Source: Symbiodinium natans (lineage: Eukaryota; Sar; Dinophyceae; Suessiales; Symbiodiniaceae). From it: DNA of 12,500 bases. The stretch lies in NCBI GenBank assembly GCA_905221605.1, contig CAJNDS010000839.1, positions 1 to 12,500 of the forward strand, written 5' to 3'. Shown here in pieces: positions 9,701 through 12,500 of the stretch (the stretch's first letter is position 1; every line of letters begins with the position of its first letter). The position numbers and the translations under genes are program-made. The notes below the pieces were generated by a model. That model worked only from the letters and a program-made list of their open reading frames with translations, was not told where the DNA came from and did no database searches.

Positions 9701-12500
9701 CCTCTCTCTCTCCCTCGCGCTCTCCCTCCCTCCCTCTCTGTCTCTCTCTGTCTCGCTCGTCTCTCTCAGCCGAAGAGCATGAAGATGTGCTCATGCTGCG
9801 CAGCATTTTGTTGCAGAAGTGGCAGATGGGCATGAAGACCCAATTTTCTTTCTGCATGCGGCACCTTCTGTGAGGTGGATACTGGCACCCGCAACATGTC
9901 GCTGCTGGACCATGTGGACACAGATGTCACGAACCTGATCGATGCTATGGCCCACATTGCCGCCTGACTTCAAAAATGAAGCCATACGCTCCCGCGCAAG
10001 CTCACGATGAAAGGAGATCACGACAGCACTCAAATTCTCAAGACCATTGCCAGGTGCACACATGCAATCGGAAGATGCATGCTCGTGTCGTGGAAGTTTC
10101 GGAGCTGCAAGAAGTGATAAGCAGTAGGGGCGGCATTTGGCCTCTTGCTGTTCGCTATGGTTTAGGCGTGCCGTCGGCCAAGCAGCTTGAAACGATTAGG
10201 ACGTGCTAGGGAACTTTGCCAGTTTGCCAATCAGGTCATGTACACCCTTCTGCATTCCTGGGGGCCGCAGATGCCCAGAAAAGAGTGCAAGAAGCAAGAT
10301 GTGCTGAAGGCCAGCCGCTCCCTCAGCTGCCCGGATGTTCACGAAAGGCCGTGTTCTGCTAAACAAGGTACAGTTATGCCAAGTTGTTCCCAATCAGAGT
10401 AAGGACAACAAGGCTTGACACCTTCCTTCATGCATCCCAATAGCCCTTTCGCACATGGTCGAGCCCACCCCTCCGAGGCCACGACTATCGGATTGTCAGC
10501 CACATCCTCACGAAGAGCGTCATGGCAACATCAGATGTTGGTCAATATTCTTCCCTTAGCTTTGCTGAATCATCTGAATCGCCTGAGCCCACACACACAC
10601 TGCTTACCTTGCATCTGAATCCAGCGGTTCAAGGCAGTGACGATGGTCATCGTTCCCACAAGGAGACGCAGACCGTCTTCCGGGACCGTCTGGGGGCTGT
10701 TTGTGCGGCTGGCGATGTGGTCTGAAAATCCAGACAGCAGCTTGCTCCCTCTGGCAGGACTCCAGGAGTGACAGGTCTTTCACGTTTTCGCTCTGGGCAA
10801 AGACAGACAAGGATGTGAAGGCGAGCTGGTGCCCAAAGAAGACAACTTGTCAACCTTCACGGAGGCATGAACGATGTATCATGTTCGTCTATTTAGGGTT
10901 TATGGCCGTTTAGGGTTTAGGAGTTTAGGATATTCATGACTGCATGAGGTGGACCTCAAGATCGAATGGGATTGCTTCTCGACATCAATGAGCCACACGG
11001 AGCTGGCGCAGGCGGTCAAGGATGGAAAGGACTCGCAACAAGCGCAGAAGGTGCTCACGATTCCTTCTGTAAGTCCCTTTGGATGACGACTGTTTCCAAG
11101 TCCGGTTCTGACTTGCACTTGGGTTTATGCGTATTTCGTTTCAACATGTTGATGGATTCGGCGTTGAAGGTCATCGCGAGCACATGCTTCGAGGGTTGAG
11201 TGGCTCATTTCCAGCTCGCCGGAATTCACAGCTGGCATCCCCTCGACTGCACATATCACTGCATATCACTTGCAAAATAGATCGGCACAGCCGACAGGAC
11301 AGGCTTCCCATAGAGGCGTCCTTCAAGTTGCTGCGGCGGCAAGGTCTCTCAGCAGAACAGGGGGCCCCTTCGGAGATCATCGTGTGAATGCAGCGTGACA
11401 CAAGCATGGACAGAGTGGACAGAGTGAGAGTCAAGAGGTGGAGACTTGAGGTGACATGGCCTTCTACGCTCGCTACCGCGAGGAGCGAAGCATTCAGAAC
11501 TACAAGCTGCGAGCAACGCGAACATGGGACTGGCGTGACAAGAACGACCAGTCGCTTGGTCCAAAAAAGCCACTTGAGAGACTTCGCACAAGTGTTGAAC
11601 ATATCTTAGCAGATGCCCCACATTGTCATGAAGATCTGATTCTGCGAATGGCCCAGCAGGGTACTGAAAATTGAGGGCCGAGACCTGACAACAAACGTTG
11701 GAATACCGTGAAAGACCACTGACTTCCCTTTGCACGCGGAGTTGCTACTGTCAAAGGCTTGGGCTCCCAAGCGCATAAGTTGCATGGGCGGGAGGCTGCC
11801 GTGGCCTTGAGGGTGTGGGATTGTGCTCCCAAATCCCCTTGCCTTGCGTGCCATTGCGTGCTCTACCAGTTTGGGCACAGGATGCCGCAGGAACGGTGCA
11901 CGCCGCTCGCATAAACACTAACAGCTAACAAACCTAGGACCTACTGGTAGGATGACTCAGGCATTTTGGCAAGCCACATGCAGGAACGCAGATGTGAGCT
12001 TAGACCTTGAATTCTTGGATTCGCCCTGCGGCACAAAATGAGTCCTCTGCTCAGGACAATCAAGAACATCTTGAACCACAAGGGTTGGGCTTACTTTGCC
12101 TTCGTCATCACCGTCAGTGAGCAAAGGATCAGGGGCGATCTGAAAAAGTCACAGGATCCAACAATTCGCCGGAAGCTGAGAGAAGGACTTGGACACAGGA
12201 CATGACATCAATAGTACATTGGAACTCTCAGAAAGTCATTGAAGAGAGCCAAGGTCTGCAAATGAAGCATGACGACACGAGAGCTACGGCTCAACTGCAG
12301 ATTCTGCATCCTGCCTCAGTCTGCCTCAGTATCCTAGTCTTGCACCATCTACATCTACAGCATCACTGTACATTTCTATGCGCTGGTGATGTGTACCATC
12401 TCCTTAGGTATTGCATCAAGCAGACGAAGCCGTTGCAAACAAGCCGCCTGGAGATGACAAAGGCAGATGAGCAGTACGAGGTAGTGTCTGAGCACCTCGT
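663..12500 (+). CDS. Large multi-exon gene, partial; possible RIH-domain (IP3/ryanodine receptor-like) protein
   Basis: Umbrella entry for the exon blocks below. All lie on the + strand, and many join with consistent intron phase and GT...AG borders. Seen directly: dozens of short helical, leucine-rich blocks in changing frames with C/G-rich third positions. From family knowledge: RIH domains of IP3 and ryanodine receptors contain a PP..V...LxLLxR helix, a basic-glutamine helix with a leucine-rich tail, and an LVEL..VC..EG helix. Similar strings occur here at 3359-3400, 3464-3530 and 8762-8805, in a plausible order. Inferred: one giant cytoplasmic regulatory region of a calcium-release-channel-like protein. 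Weaknesses: the motifs are short, no MIR, ligand-binding or pore segment is visible, several junctions are unresolved (1290-1336, 3599-3625, 4130-4201, 4281-4368, 7876-8121, 9629-10636), and two adjacent genes are possible. A CYFIP/PIR121-type scaffold was also considered. Confidence 0.38.
781..811 (+). other. Predicted 31-nt intron
   Basis: Starts GTGATC and ends TGCATGTGCAG, with a pyrimidine-rich middle (CTCTCGCATTTTCTG). Removing it joins a frame-0 block with good codon bias to a frame-1 block with good codon bias (RVLMNFVLQQCLGSL). Read without splicing, the frame stays open, so retention is an alternative; the choice rests on codon bias only. Confidence 0.42.
812..872 (+). CDS. Exon block A2
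   Basis: In phase with the preceding block after the tiny intron. Reads GVRLQPQPRYRVLMNFVLQQ, a short basic segment followed by a hydrophobic helix, with C/G-ending codons in the second half. The 3' border is uncertain: a GTGCCT at 873 or an earlier GTGCTG are candidates, and the open frame itself continues to about 1008. No function assigned. Confidence 0.42.
942..1028 (+). CDS. Exon block A3
   Basis: 29 codons starting RRLMATLCAIRDDDLSVDEQ, strongly C/G-ending, after a GCAATCAG acceptor and before a GTGGAAAG donor. Phase 0 on both sides, which matches the phase-0 start of the next block at 1156. Intervening intron 1029-1155 (127 nt) ends in CTCCTCCGCGCAG. Confidence 0.5.
1156..1289 (+). 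CDS. Exon block A4
   Basis: Begins KSQDYVHKLYPEVATKPIQA directly after a good acceptor (CTCCTCCGCGCAG), then a basic, alanine-rich and threonine-rich polar tail. A candidate donor GTTAGG lies at 1290, but its phase does not match the next block at 1337, so the 3' border is unresolved. The polar composition suggests a linker. Function unknown. Confidence 0.48.
1337..1393 (+). CDS. Exon block A5 (19 codons)
   Basis: IMKLRVPGAPGLTIKAVPQ, between a TTGGTCAG acceptor and a GTTGGG donor, phase 0 at both ends. The following intron 1394-1488 (95 nt) leads in phase to the next block. Short, so support comes mainly from phase and codon bias. Confidence 0.4.
1489..1601 (+). CDS. Exon block A6
   Basis: Begins VGENFSGQTRLIDWSDWQVR and continues with a tryptophan-containing hydrophobic stretch ending FIRLLWPHFAAAL. 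Acceptor GGTGTGCAG at 1488; donor GTAGCC at 1602 in phase 2, just where the frame would hit TAG. The next block at 1674 requires exactly phase 2, so the 72-nt intron restores the frame. Confidence 0.48.
1674..1779 (+). CDS. Exon block A7, charged helix
   Basis: Follows a CGCTCAG acceptor. Reads LAKLSLNSKPEEAGQAKTES and on to VEKRKDAL, rich in K, E, A and Q: a likely solvent-exposed helix or coiled coil. A phase-0 GTTTTT donor at 1780 gives a 182-nt intron (1780-1961) to the next, equally charged block. Confidence 0.48.
1962..2046 (+). CDS. Exon block A8, charged helix
   Basis: Starts MELAESEAQKAEDKAGLPAN, an E/A/K-rich helix with C/G-ending codons, continuing the character of the preceding block. 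Acceptor GCTGAAG at 1961; donor GTTGAT at 2047 (phase 1). The next block consistent with phase 1 begins at 2959. Confidence 0.45.
2047..2958 (+). other. Probable 0.9-kb intron, no coding signal
   Basis: Between GTTGAT and CCATCTTTTAAG there is no block with the codon bias of the neighbouring exons. The DNA is AT-rich, with an A/C-rich part (2398-2530) and a G/T-rich part (2586-2800) that form an imperfect inverted repeat. Open frames here on either strand are low-complexity. It could alternatively be the space between two genes; I saw no clear poly(A) signal or start to decide. Confidence 0.42.
2461..2637. repeat. Imperfect inverted repeat (foldback)
   Basis: Core arms TCGGGAACTC (2531-2540) and GAGTTCCCGA (2576-2585) are exact reverse complements separated by a 35-nt loop. 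Outside the core the similarity continues with gaps: the left arm, read as its complement, gives ATTGGTGTTTTTG... and the right arm reads ATTGTGTTTTTGG..., extending about 50 nt further. No coding content. It may be a small foldback element or a stable intronic hairpin. Confidence 0.6.
2959..3212 (+). CDS. Exon block A9, leucine-rich helical repeat region
   Basis: 84 codons after a strong pyrimidine-rich acceptor (CATCTTTTAAG). Contains HFKERYKHDTGEPVEVHL, then a leucine-rich helix LVALLLDWLDSLDS encoded by imperfect 9-nt DNA repeats (3087-3118), then DTIYYQLQFMSGKRLDPF. C/G-ending codons. Donor GTGCCT at 3213, phase 0. The leucine-rich helix vaguely resembles the one preceding an RIH domain in IP3 receptors; low weight. 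Confidence 0.55.
3323..3408 (+). CDS. Exon block A10, RIH-like helix
   Basis: Reads EKDDIEMVSDEPPKVVIQVY then TLLRLQASK. The acidic lead followed by PP and V...LLRL resembles the helix in IP3-receptor RIH domains where a PP pair precedes a leucine-rich stretch. Acceptor CGGCCAG at 3322, phase 0. Donor GTCTTG at 3409, phase 2, avoids the in-frame TGA at 3413. Preceding intron 3213-3322 (110 nt) carries repeated CATGCTC words. Confidence 0.5.
3463..3598 (+). CDS. Exon block A11, RIH-like basic/leucine helix
   Basis: Joins the previous block in phase after a 54-nt intron (3409-3462). Reads HVRRQEQRLQRMACELDFLI then SFLGFDG. A basic-glutamine helix followed by a hydrophobic LDFLISFL pattern is the shape of the RIH signature in IP3/ryanodine receptors (family knowledge; similarity judged by eye). 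A tail of alanine, proline and leucine follows, ending at a GTGCCG donor at 3599. Confidence 0.52.
3626..3754 (+). CDS. Exon block A12
   Basis: Open segment IISPVVTSCKDSSGSCPGRN followed by ESIVEYILRLVEAIESRLRS, an amphipathic helix. Borders unresolved: I found no acceptor giving the right phase from 3598. The first codons and about 18 nt of DNA resemble the block at 8122 (IISPLLAILQ). The frame ends at a TAG just after 3754. From there to 3950 I see nothing reliable. Confidence 0.38.
3951..4129 (+). CDS. Exon block A13, acidic linker then hydrophobic helix
   Basis: After a clean TTGCCTCAG acceptor, reads DDDKQDDSGNAAKEDPTGIV, a disordered acidic linker, then FVESS and a helix FMNSLLKWTRVAKAAW with strongly C/G-ending codons. 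A GTGAGC donor at 4130 (phase 2) or a GTGGCC donor at 4110 (phase 0) is possible; only the latter joins in phase with the block at 4202. Confidence 0.45.
4202..4280 (+). CDS. Exon block A14 with consensus GTAAGT donor
   Basis: Reads TAWAMDKLQRVVRSGLTIRR then LSIPLD, immediately after CTAG and before a perfect GTAAGT at 4281. Third positions are mostly G/C. The preceding in-frame TAG (4199-4201) is part of the acceptor, so it is not a true interruption. Phase 1 exit; no following block fits this phase cleanly. Confidence 0.5.
4369..4500 (+). CDS. Exon block A15
   Basis: Frame reading SARFVHEDIDAAATKDDADN followed by a helix SMSYVRLELGLRVQF. Codon bias is moderate. The open frame runs 4352-4546; borders within it are approximate, with TGCCCAG at 4368 as a possible acceptor. 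The phase does not match the 4280 donor, so a small exon or a different border is missing. Confidence 0.36.
4622..4734 (+). CDS. Exon block A16, last before the telomere-like array
   Basis: Reads ATHKQGGHYTRHTEVATKQP then FSESMTRILQLSSDSG with strongly C/G-ending codons. A short coding-like piece (QLRPIQRILALAVLA, 4562-4606) precedes it in the same frame but is separated by a TGA. A GTGGGG donor at 4735 is the natural start of the long non-coding interval. Confidence 0.42.
4779..4794 (+). repeat. TG dinucleotide microsatellite
   Basis: Eight uninterrupted TG units in non-coding DNA shortly after the last upstream exon. No coding or regulatory role is visible. From here to about 4960 the DNA is ordinary, non-repetitive and without a gene. 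Confidence 0.75.
4965..6960 (+). repeat. Degenerate interstitial TTTAGGG (plant/alveolate telomere-type) array
   Basis: About 2 kb of G/T-rich DNA built from variants of TTTAGGG. Exact tandem pairs occur at 4965-4978, 5117-5130 and 5135-5148, with single exact copies at 5794, 6223, 6244, 6906 and 6916, among others. The rest is full of near-copies such as TTTCGGG, TTTTAGG, GTTTGAGG and TTTAAGG. All copies have the same orientation, with TTTAGGG on the + strand. No protein-like codon bias is present; open frames inside (for example around 6110-6316 and the reverse 5956-6306) are repeat artefacts. An AT-rich island interrupts it at about 6380-6660. It lies between exon blocks of the same strand, so it is probably intronic, though an intergenic relic is possible. 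Confidence 0.85.
6380..6660. other. AT-rich unique island inside the telomere-like array
   Basis: About 280 nt without TTTAGGG-like words, AT-rich and non-repetitive, flanked on both sides by the G/T-rich repeat. I saw no reading frame, terminal inverted repeats or clear target-site duplication. It may be an insertion into the array, or original DNA between two arrays. Confidence 0.5.
7040..7215 (+). repeat. GT-rich low-complexity tract (GTGCGTGG/GGCCGTG variants)
   Basis: Imperfect repeats of GTGCGTG, GTGGCCGTG and GTGGTCGTG followed by a TG run. The alternating purine-pyrimidine pattern makes a histidine- or arginine-rich open frame on the minus strand that has no other sign of coding. From 7216 to 7402 there are open frames but no clear codon bias. 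Confidence 0.7.
7403..7543 (+). CDS. Exon block B1, helical
   Basis: First clear exon after the array. Reads KIGTKPYDSLSLLQRTLVDS, then LDPTVAQSMCDAVLQLLNIP and SAFVASG. Two amphipathic leucine-rich helices, very strong C/G third positions. Acceptor ATGTAG at 7402; donor GTCCAC at 7544 in phase 0 gives a 52-nt intron to the next in-phase block. The frame is open to TGA at 7574, so the exact end could be slightly later. Confidence 0.58.
7596..7757 (+). CDS. Exon block B2
   Basis: 54 codons, phase 0 at both ends. Contains ETWQGSRAQMWRRLASAVKL, then KEKVSQVANQVLSSMTQAFY and VPEKAEWAPWDAAQ. Acceptor CCCGTCAG followed by G, donor GTGCGG at 7758. Helical, tryptophan-containing. The VANQV segment resembles FANQV in the block at 10210. 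Function not known. Confidence 0.58.
7816..7875 (+). CDS. Exon block B3 (20 codons)
   Basis: After a 58-nt intron ending GTGTGTCAG, phase 0. Reads GIPAVLLQHPHKVARVQAPR up to a GTAGCA donor at 7876. A second frame over the same bases (ASLLSFCNILTKWPASKLRG) is also protein-like, so the reading here is ambiguous. Confidence 0.4.
7876..8121 (+). other. Non-coding interval, probable intron
   Basis: Contains an AT-rich stretch (7909-7973) with TATATATGTATACATA and a small GTACAT...ATGTAC inverted repeat (7939-7960). Its 3' part holds many AG dinucleotides, so the true acceptor before 8122 is uncertain. No coding block seen. Confidence 0.45.
8122..8223 (+). CDS. Exon block B4
   Basis: 34 codons: IISPLLAILQKAETSQEQRA followed by FIFNIIRQGMRSLV, a pair of hydrophobic helices with C/G-ending codons. 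Ends at a GTGAGA donor (8224). An in-frame TAG a few codons later is inside the predicted intron 8224-8301 (78 nt). The beginning resembles the block at 3626. Confidence 0.55.
8302..8439 (+). CDS. Exon block B5
   Basis: Phase 0 after GACGTGCAG. Reads FRLRDRLGGLLHVLLDAEKH then a polar, basic tail ending before a GTGTAG donor at 8440. Leucine-rich helix at the start. The following intron would be only 40 nt (8440-8479). Confidence 0.5.
8480..8614 (+). CDS. Exon block B6 with GTAAGG donor
   Basis: 45 codons, phase 0 at both ends: VLRPLERSVDRLSELENFHD, LFRDLSAAHLPISCLDKCRI, PAVLV. Acceptor CCCTTGAG followed by G; strong donor GTAAGG at 8615. Helical with good codon bias. Confidence 0.6.
8669..8908 (+). 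CDS. Exon block B7, RIH-like helix pair
   Basis: 80 codons in phase after a 54-nt intron. A polar start is followed by VRSLVEVCLVSHPEGHAMLI, VEDVVPKLMRVIGEIKDFLP and RFKHLWQTH, ending exactly at a GTAAGA donor (8909). The LVEV..V...EG helix followed by a spaced hydrophobic VVPKLMRVI resembles the LVELLAVCTEG region of IP3 receptors (family motif from memory). A related pattern exists in CYFIP/PIR121, so the assignment is open. Best single coding block of the downstream half. Confidence 0.6.
9003..9093 (+). CDS. Exon block B8
   Basis: Reads DATAFKLDTPSACIDPQTRP then VLNLNCLHVP, with almost every codon ending C or G. The acceptor CTTCCTCCCAG lies at 9001, leaving one extra G. The phase does not match the GTAAGA donor at 8908 unless a non-GT donor (GCAAAC after CTCTG, 8899) is used. 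Donor GTACGA at 9094. The intron upstream contains a 13-nt tandem repeat GACTGCTGTGTGT. Confidence 0.52.
9178..9329 (+). CDS. Exon block B9
   Basis: Joined in phase to the previous block by an 84-nt intron (9094-9177). Contains TGKVIANKYLLLPYVFNTRL, FRELCGAISNVGQCLSNLQH and LGREHSA. Leucine-rich helices with strong codon bias. A GTGCCA donor at 9330 in phase 0 gives a 67-nt intron made largely of GT repeats. Confidence 0.58.
9330..9396 (+). other. Intron with GT-repeat 3' half
   Basis: Starts GTGCCA and ends GTTCAG, with about ten uninterrupted GT units at 9373-9392 just before the acceptor, where a pyrimidine tract would be expected. A 27-nt alternative starting GTAGTG at 9370 is possible. 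Confidence 0.45.
9397..9453 (+). CDS. Exon block B10 (19 codons)
   Basis: RSDLLTNTNCVPILQLLAY, phase 0 at both ends, C/G-ending codons. Donor GTTCCT at 9454; the intron 9454-9577 (124 nt) ends GCTTGTAG followed by G. Confidence 0.5.
9578..9628 (+). CDS. Exon block B11
   Basis: Starts DLGDGLRDLYNMLKDVE and may continue through VCSTGFCT to about 9652. GTCTGC at 9629 is the only GT donor. If the exon continues, its donor would be the GA at 9653 next to the CT-rich tract. Strong codon bias. Confidence 0.5.
9655..9769 (+). repeat. Long CT-rich polypyrimidine tract ending in a splice acceptor
   Basis: About 115 nt of nearly pure C/T with rare G, made of CTCTCT and CCCTCT words and finishing CTCTCTCAG at 9769. 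It acts as an oversized polypyrimidine tract for the exon at 9770. The minus-strand open frame across it, rich in R, E and G, is a repeat artefact. Confidence 0.75.
9770..9840 (+). CDS. Exon block B12
   Basis: Reads EEHEDVLMLRSILLQKWQMG MKT: an acidic start and a hydrophobic helix, C/G-ending codons. Acceptor CTCTCTCAG at 9769. The 3' border is uncertain because no GT lies in the right phase; a pyrimidine-rich stretch follows and leads to the acceptor at 9874. Confidence 0.48.
9875..9964 (+). CDS. Exon block B13
   Basis: Begins after TTCTGTGAG. Reads VDTGTRNMSLLDHVDTDVTN then LIDAMAHIAA, with very strong codon bias, up to a TGA at 9965. A non-GT donor or the stop itself could end it. From 9965 to 10209 only weak coding hints exist (for example DHDSTQILKTIA at about 10019-10054 and GIWPLAVRYGLGVPSAKQL at about 10133-10189). 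Confidence 0.48.
10210..10330 (+). CDS. Exon block B14
   Basis: After CGTGCTAG. Reads ELCQFANQVMYTLLHSWGPQ and then a lysine-rich and serine-rich segment. Codon bias is good. The FANQV helix parallels VANQV in block B2. The 3' end is approximate. The interval 10331-10476 holds nothing I can support. Confidence 0.42.
10477..10530 (+). CDS. Exon block B15
   Basis: Reads GHDYRIVSHILTKSVMAT after an acceptor CCTCCGAG. C/G-ending codons up to about 10530, after which bias drops. A competing frame over the same bases is less protein-like. The 3' border is unresolved. Confidence 0.36.
10637..10719 (+). CDS. Exon block C1
   Basis: Frame reading DDGHRSHKETQTVFRDRLGA then VCAAGDV, ending at GTCTGA (10720). 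A 55-nt intron (10720-10774, ending GAGTGACAG) leads in phase 0 to the next block. An alternative frame over the same bases needs an internal TGA to be ignored and was not preferred. The acceptor may instead be at 10624. Confidence 0.48.
10775..10864 (+). CDS. Exon block C2; possible GC donor, or the gene's C-terminus
   Basis: Reads VFHVFALGKDRQGCEGELVP then KEDNLSTFTE, phase 0 start. Without splicing the frame ends one codon later at TGA 10868-10870, so this could be a true C-terminus. A GC donor (GCATGA at 10865) instead joins in phase 0 to the next block, giving a natural continuation. I slightly favour splicing because the next block needs a phase-0 partner. Confidence 0.5.
10865..10948 (+). 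other. Possible GC-AG intron containing a TTTAGGG patch
   Basis: 84 nt between GAG|GCATGA and GCATGAG|GTG. Positions 10892-10930 hold two exact TTTAGGG and two TTTAGGA heptamers, same orientation as the big array. If this is not an intron it is a short spacer between two genes. Confidence 0.42.
10949..11068 (+). CDS. Exon block C3 with consensus GTAAGT donor
   Basis: Exactly 40 codons: VDLKIEWDCFSTSMSHTELA then QAVKDGKDSQQAQKVLTIPS, ending at GTAAGT (11069). An in-frame TGA lies just upstream, so it starts near 10943-10949; the acceptor ATGAG at 10948 fits phase 0. Polar, helical. Codon bias strong. No family recognised. Confidence 0.58.
11069..11100 (+). other. Predicted 32-nt intron
   Basis: GTAAGT to TTTCCAAG. 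No AG exists between 11101 and the strongly coding FNMLMDSALKVIAST segment, so the acceptor must be at or before 11100. Skipping the 32 nt keeps phase 0 on both sides; reading through meets a stop after a few codons. Confidence 0.48.
11101..11194 (+). CDS. Exon block C4
   Basis: Reads SGSDLHLGLCVFRFNMLMDS then ALKVIASTCFE; the second half has nearly all C/G third positions. Phase 0 start, phase 1 exit at GTTGAG (11195). Hydrophobic helix. The 119-nt intron after it ends CCCATAG. Confidence 0.52.
11314..11381 (+). CDS. Exon block C5
   Basis: Phase 1 start matches the previous exit. Reads EASFKLLRRQGLSAEQGAPS EII up to a GTGTGA donor (11382). Good codon bias. The following interval 11382-11450 contains a 9-nt tandem repeat GGACAGAGT (11408-11425). 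Confidence 0.5.
11451..11550 (+). CDS. Exon block C6
   Basis: Reads DMAFYARYREERSIQNYKLR then ATRTWDWRDKNDQ, highly charged with strong codon bias. Acceptor GACTTGAG at 11450. ATG at 11456 (GACATGG) could instead be a start. The phase does not match 11381 without a missing border. The frame stays open to 11674 but looks non-coding after about 11550. Confidence 0.45.
11551..12010 (+). other. Interval without convincing coding signal
   Basis: Open frames on both strands are present, but none has the codon bias of the flanking exons. A GCATTTTGGCAAG string at 11961 was checked as a spliced-leader relic and rejected. Possibly one long intron or several unresolved small exons. Confidence 0.35.
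12011..12202 (+). CDS. Exon block C7
   Basis: Open for 64 codons. Reads LRHKMSPLLRTIKNILNHKG then WAYFAFVITVSEQRIRG and DLKKSQDPTIRRKLREG. Strong codon bias from about 12023. Possible acceptor CTGCTCAG at 12054. WAYFAFVIT is a short hydrophobic stretch, too short for a sure membrane span. Function unknown. Confidence 0.48.
12205..12500 (+). CDS. Exon blocks C8/C9, open at window end
   Basis: The frame ATG 12202 onward is open to the end of the window. Two parts look coding: VIEESQGLQMKHDDTRATAQ (about 12238-12297) and KPLQTSRLEMTKADEQYEVV SEHL (about 12430-12498). Between them a pyrimidine-rich stretch with a 10-nt tandem repeat CTGCCTCAGT (12311-12330) ending CTCCTTAG (12408) looks intronic, although it has no stop. 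The gene continues beyond the window. Confidence 0.42.

Noticed and set aside
9564-9857. Minus-strand open frame rich in R, E and G
   Set aside because: It is the complement of the CT-rich tract; composition is explained by the dinucleotide repeat.
11961-11973. GCATTTTGGCAAG, similar to part of the dinoflagellate spliced leader
   Set aside because: Only a partial match to the known CCATTTTGGCTCAAG end; no donor or mRNA start context. Not enough to claim a relic leader.
1-12500. Bacterial genes, CRISPR arrays, tRNAs, insertion sequences
   Set aside because: No long intact frames with ribosome-binding sites, no regularly spaced direct repeats with unique spacers, no cloverleaf or transposase signal was recognised.

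Overview
The window looks like nuclear DNA of a protist, most likely an alga or alveolate with TTTAGGG-type telomere sequence. It does not look bacterial. There is no long intact reading frame, no Shine-Dalgarno/operon layout and no tRNA or rRNA that I could recognise. Instead, many short protein-like blocks, mostly with C or G at third codon positions, lie on the + strand in changing frames, separated by short GT...AG intervals. A cryptophyte, dinoflagellate relative or chromerid would fit; I cannot name the species.

My reading is one very large, many-exon gene (or two neighbouring ones) running 5' to 3' through the whole window and open at the 3' end, and possibly at the 5' end. Exons can be chained with matching intron phases in several stretches: 942-1289, 1337-3598, 7403-7875, 8122-8908, 9003-9628 and 10637-11381. 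Most introns are 50-130 nt, two are only 31 and 32 nt, one is about 0.9 kb, and one probably spans about 2.7 kb. The protein is alpha-helical and unnamed. Several blocks faintly recall, in plausible order, the RIH regions of IP3/ryanodine-receptor calcium channels, but this rests on short motifs recalled from memory and is a hypothesis only. No transmembrane pore is visible inside the window.

Region by region: 1-600 weak coding candidates; 663-2046 a run of exons; 2047-2958 a non-coding AT-rich interval (probable intron) with an imperfect inverted repeat; 2959-4734 more exons, including the best RIH-like block; 4735-7402 non-coding, dominated by about 2 kb of degenerate TTTAGGG-like heptamers all in one orientation, interrupted by an AT-rich island and followed by GT-rich low-complexity DNA; 7403-9964 a dense exon series; 9965-10636 weaker exons; 10637-11381 a well-phased exon chain whose one apparent GC-AG intron carries a second small TTTAGGG patch; 11451-12500 further exons running off the end.

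The most unusual points are the interstitial telomere-like array apparently sitting inside a gene, its small echo in another intron of the same gene, and the very small predicted introns.
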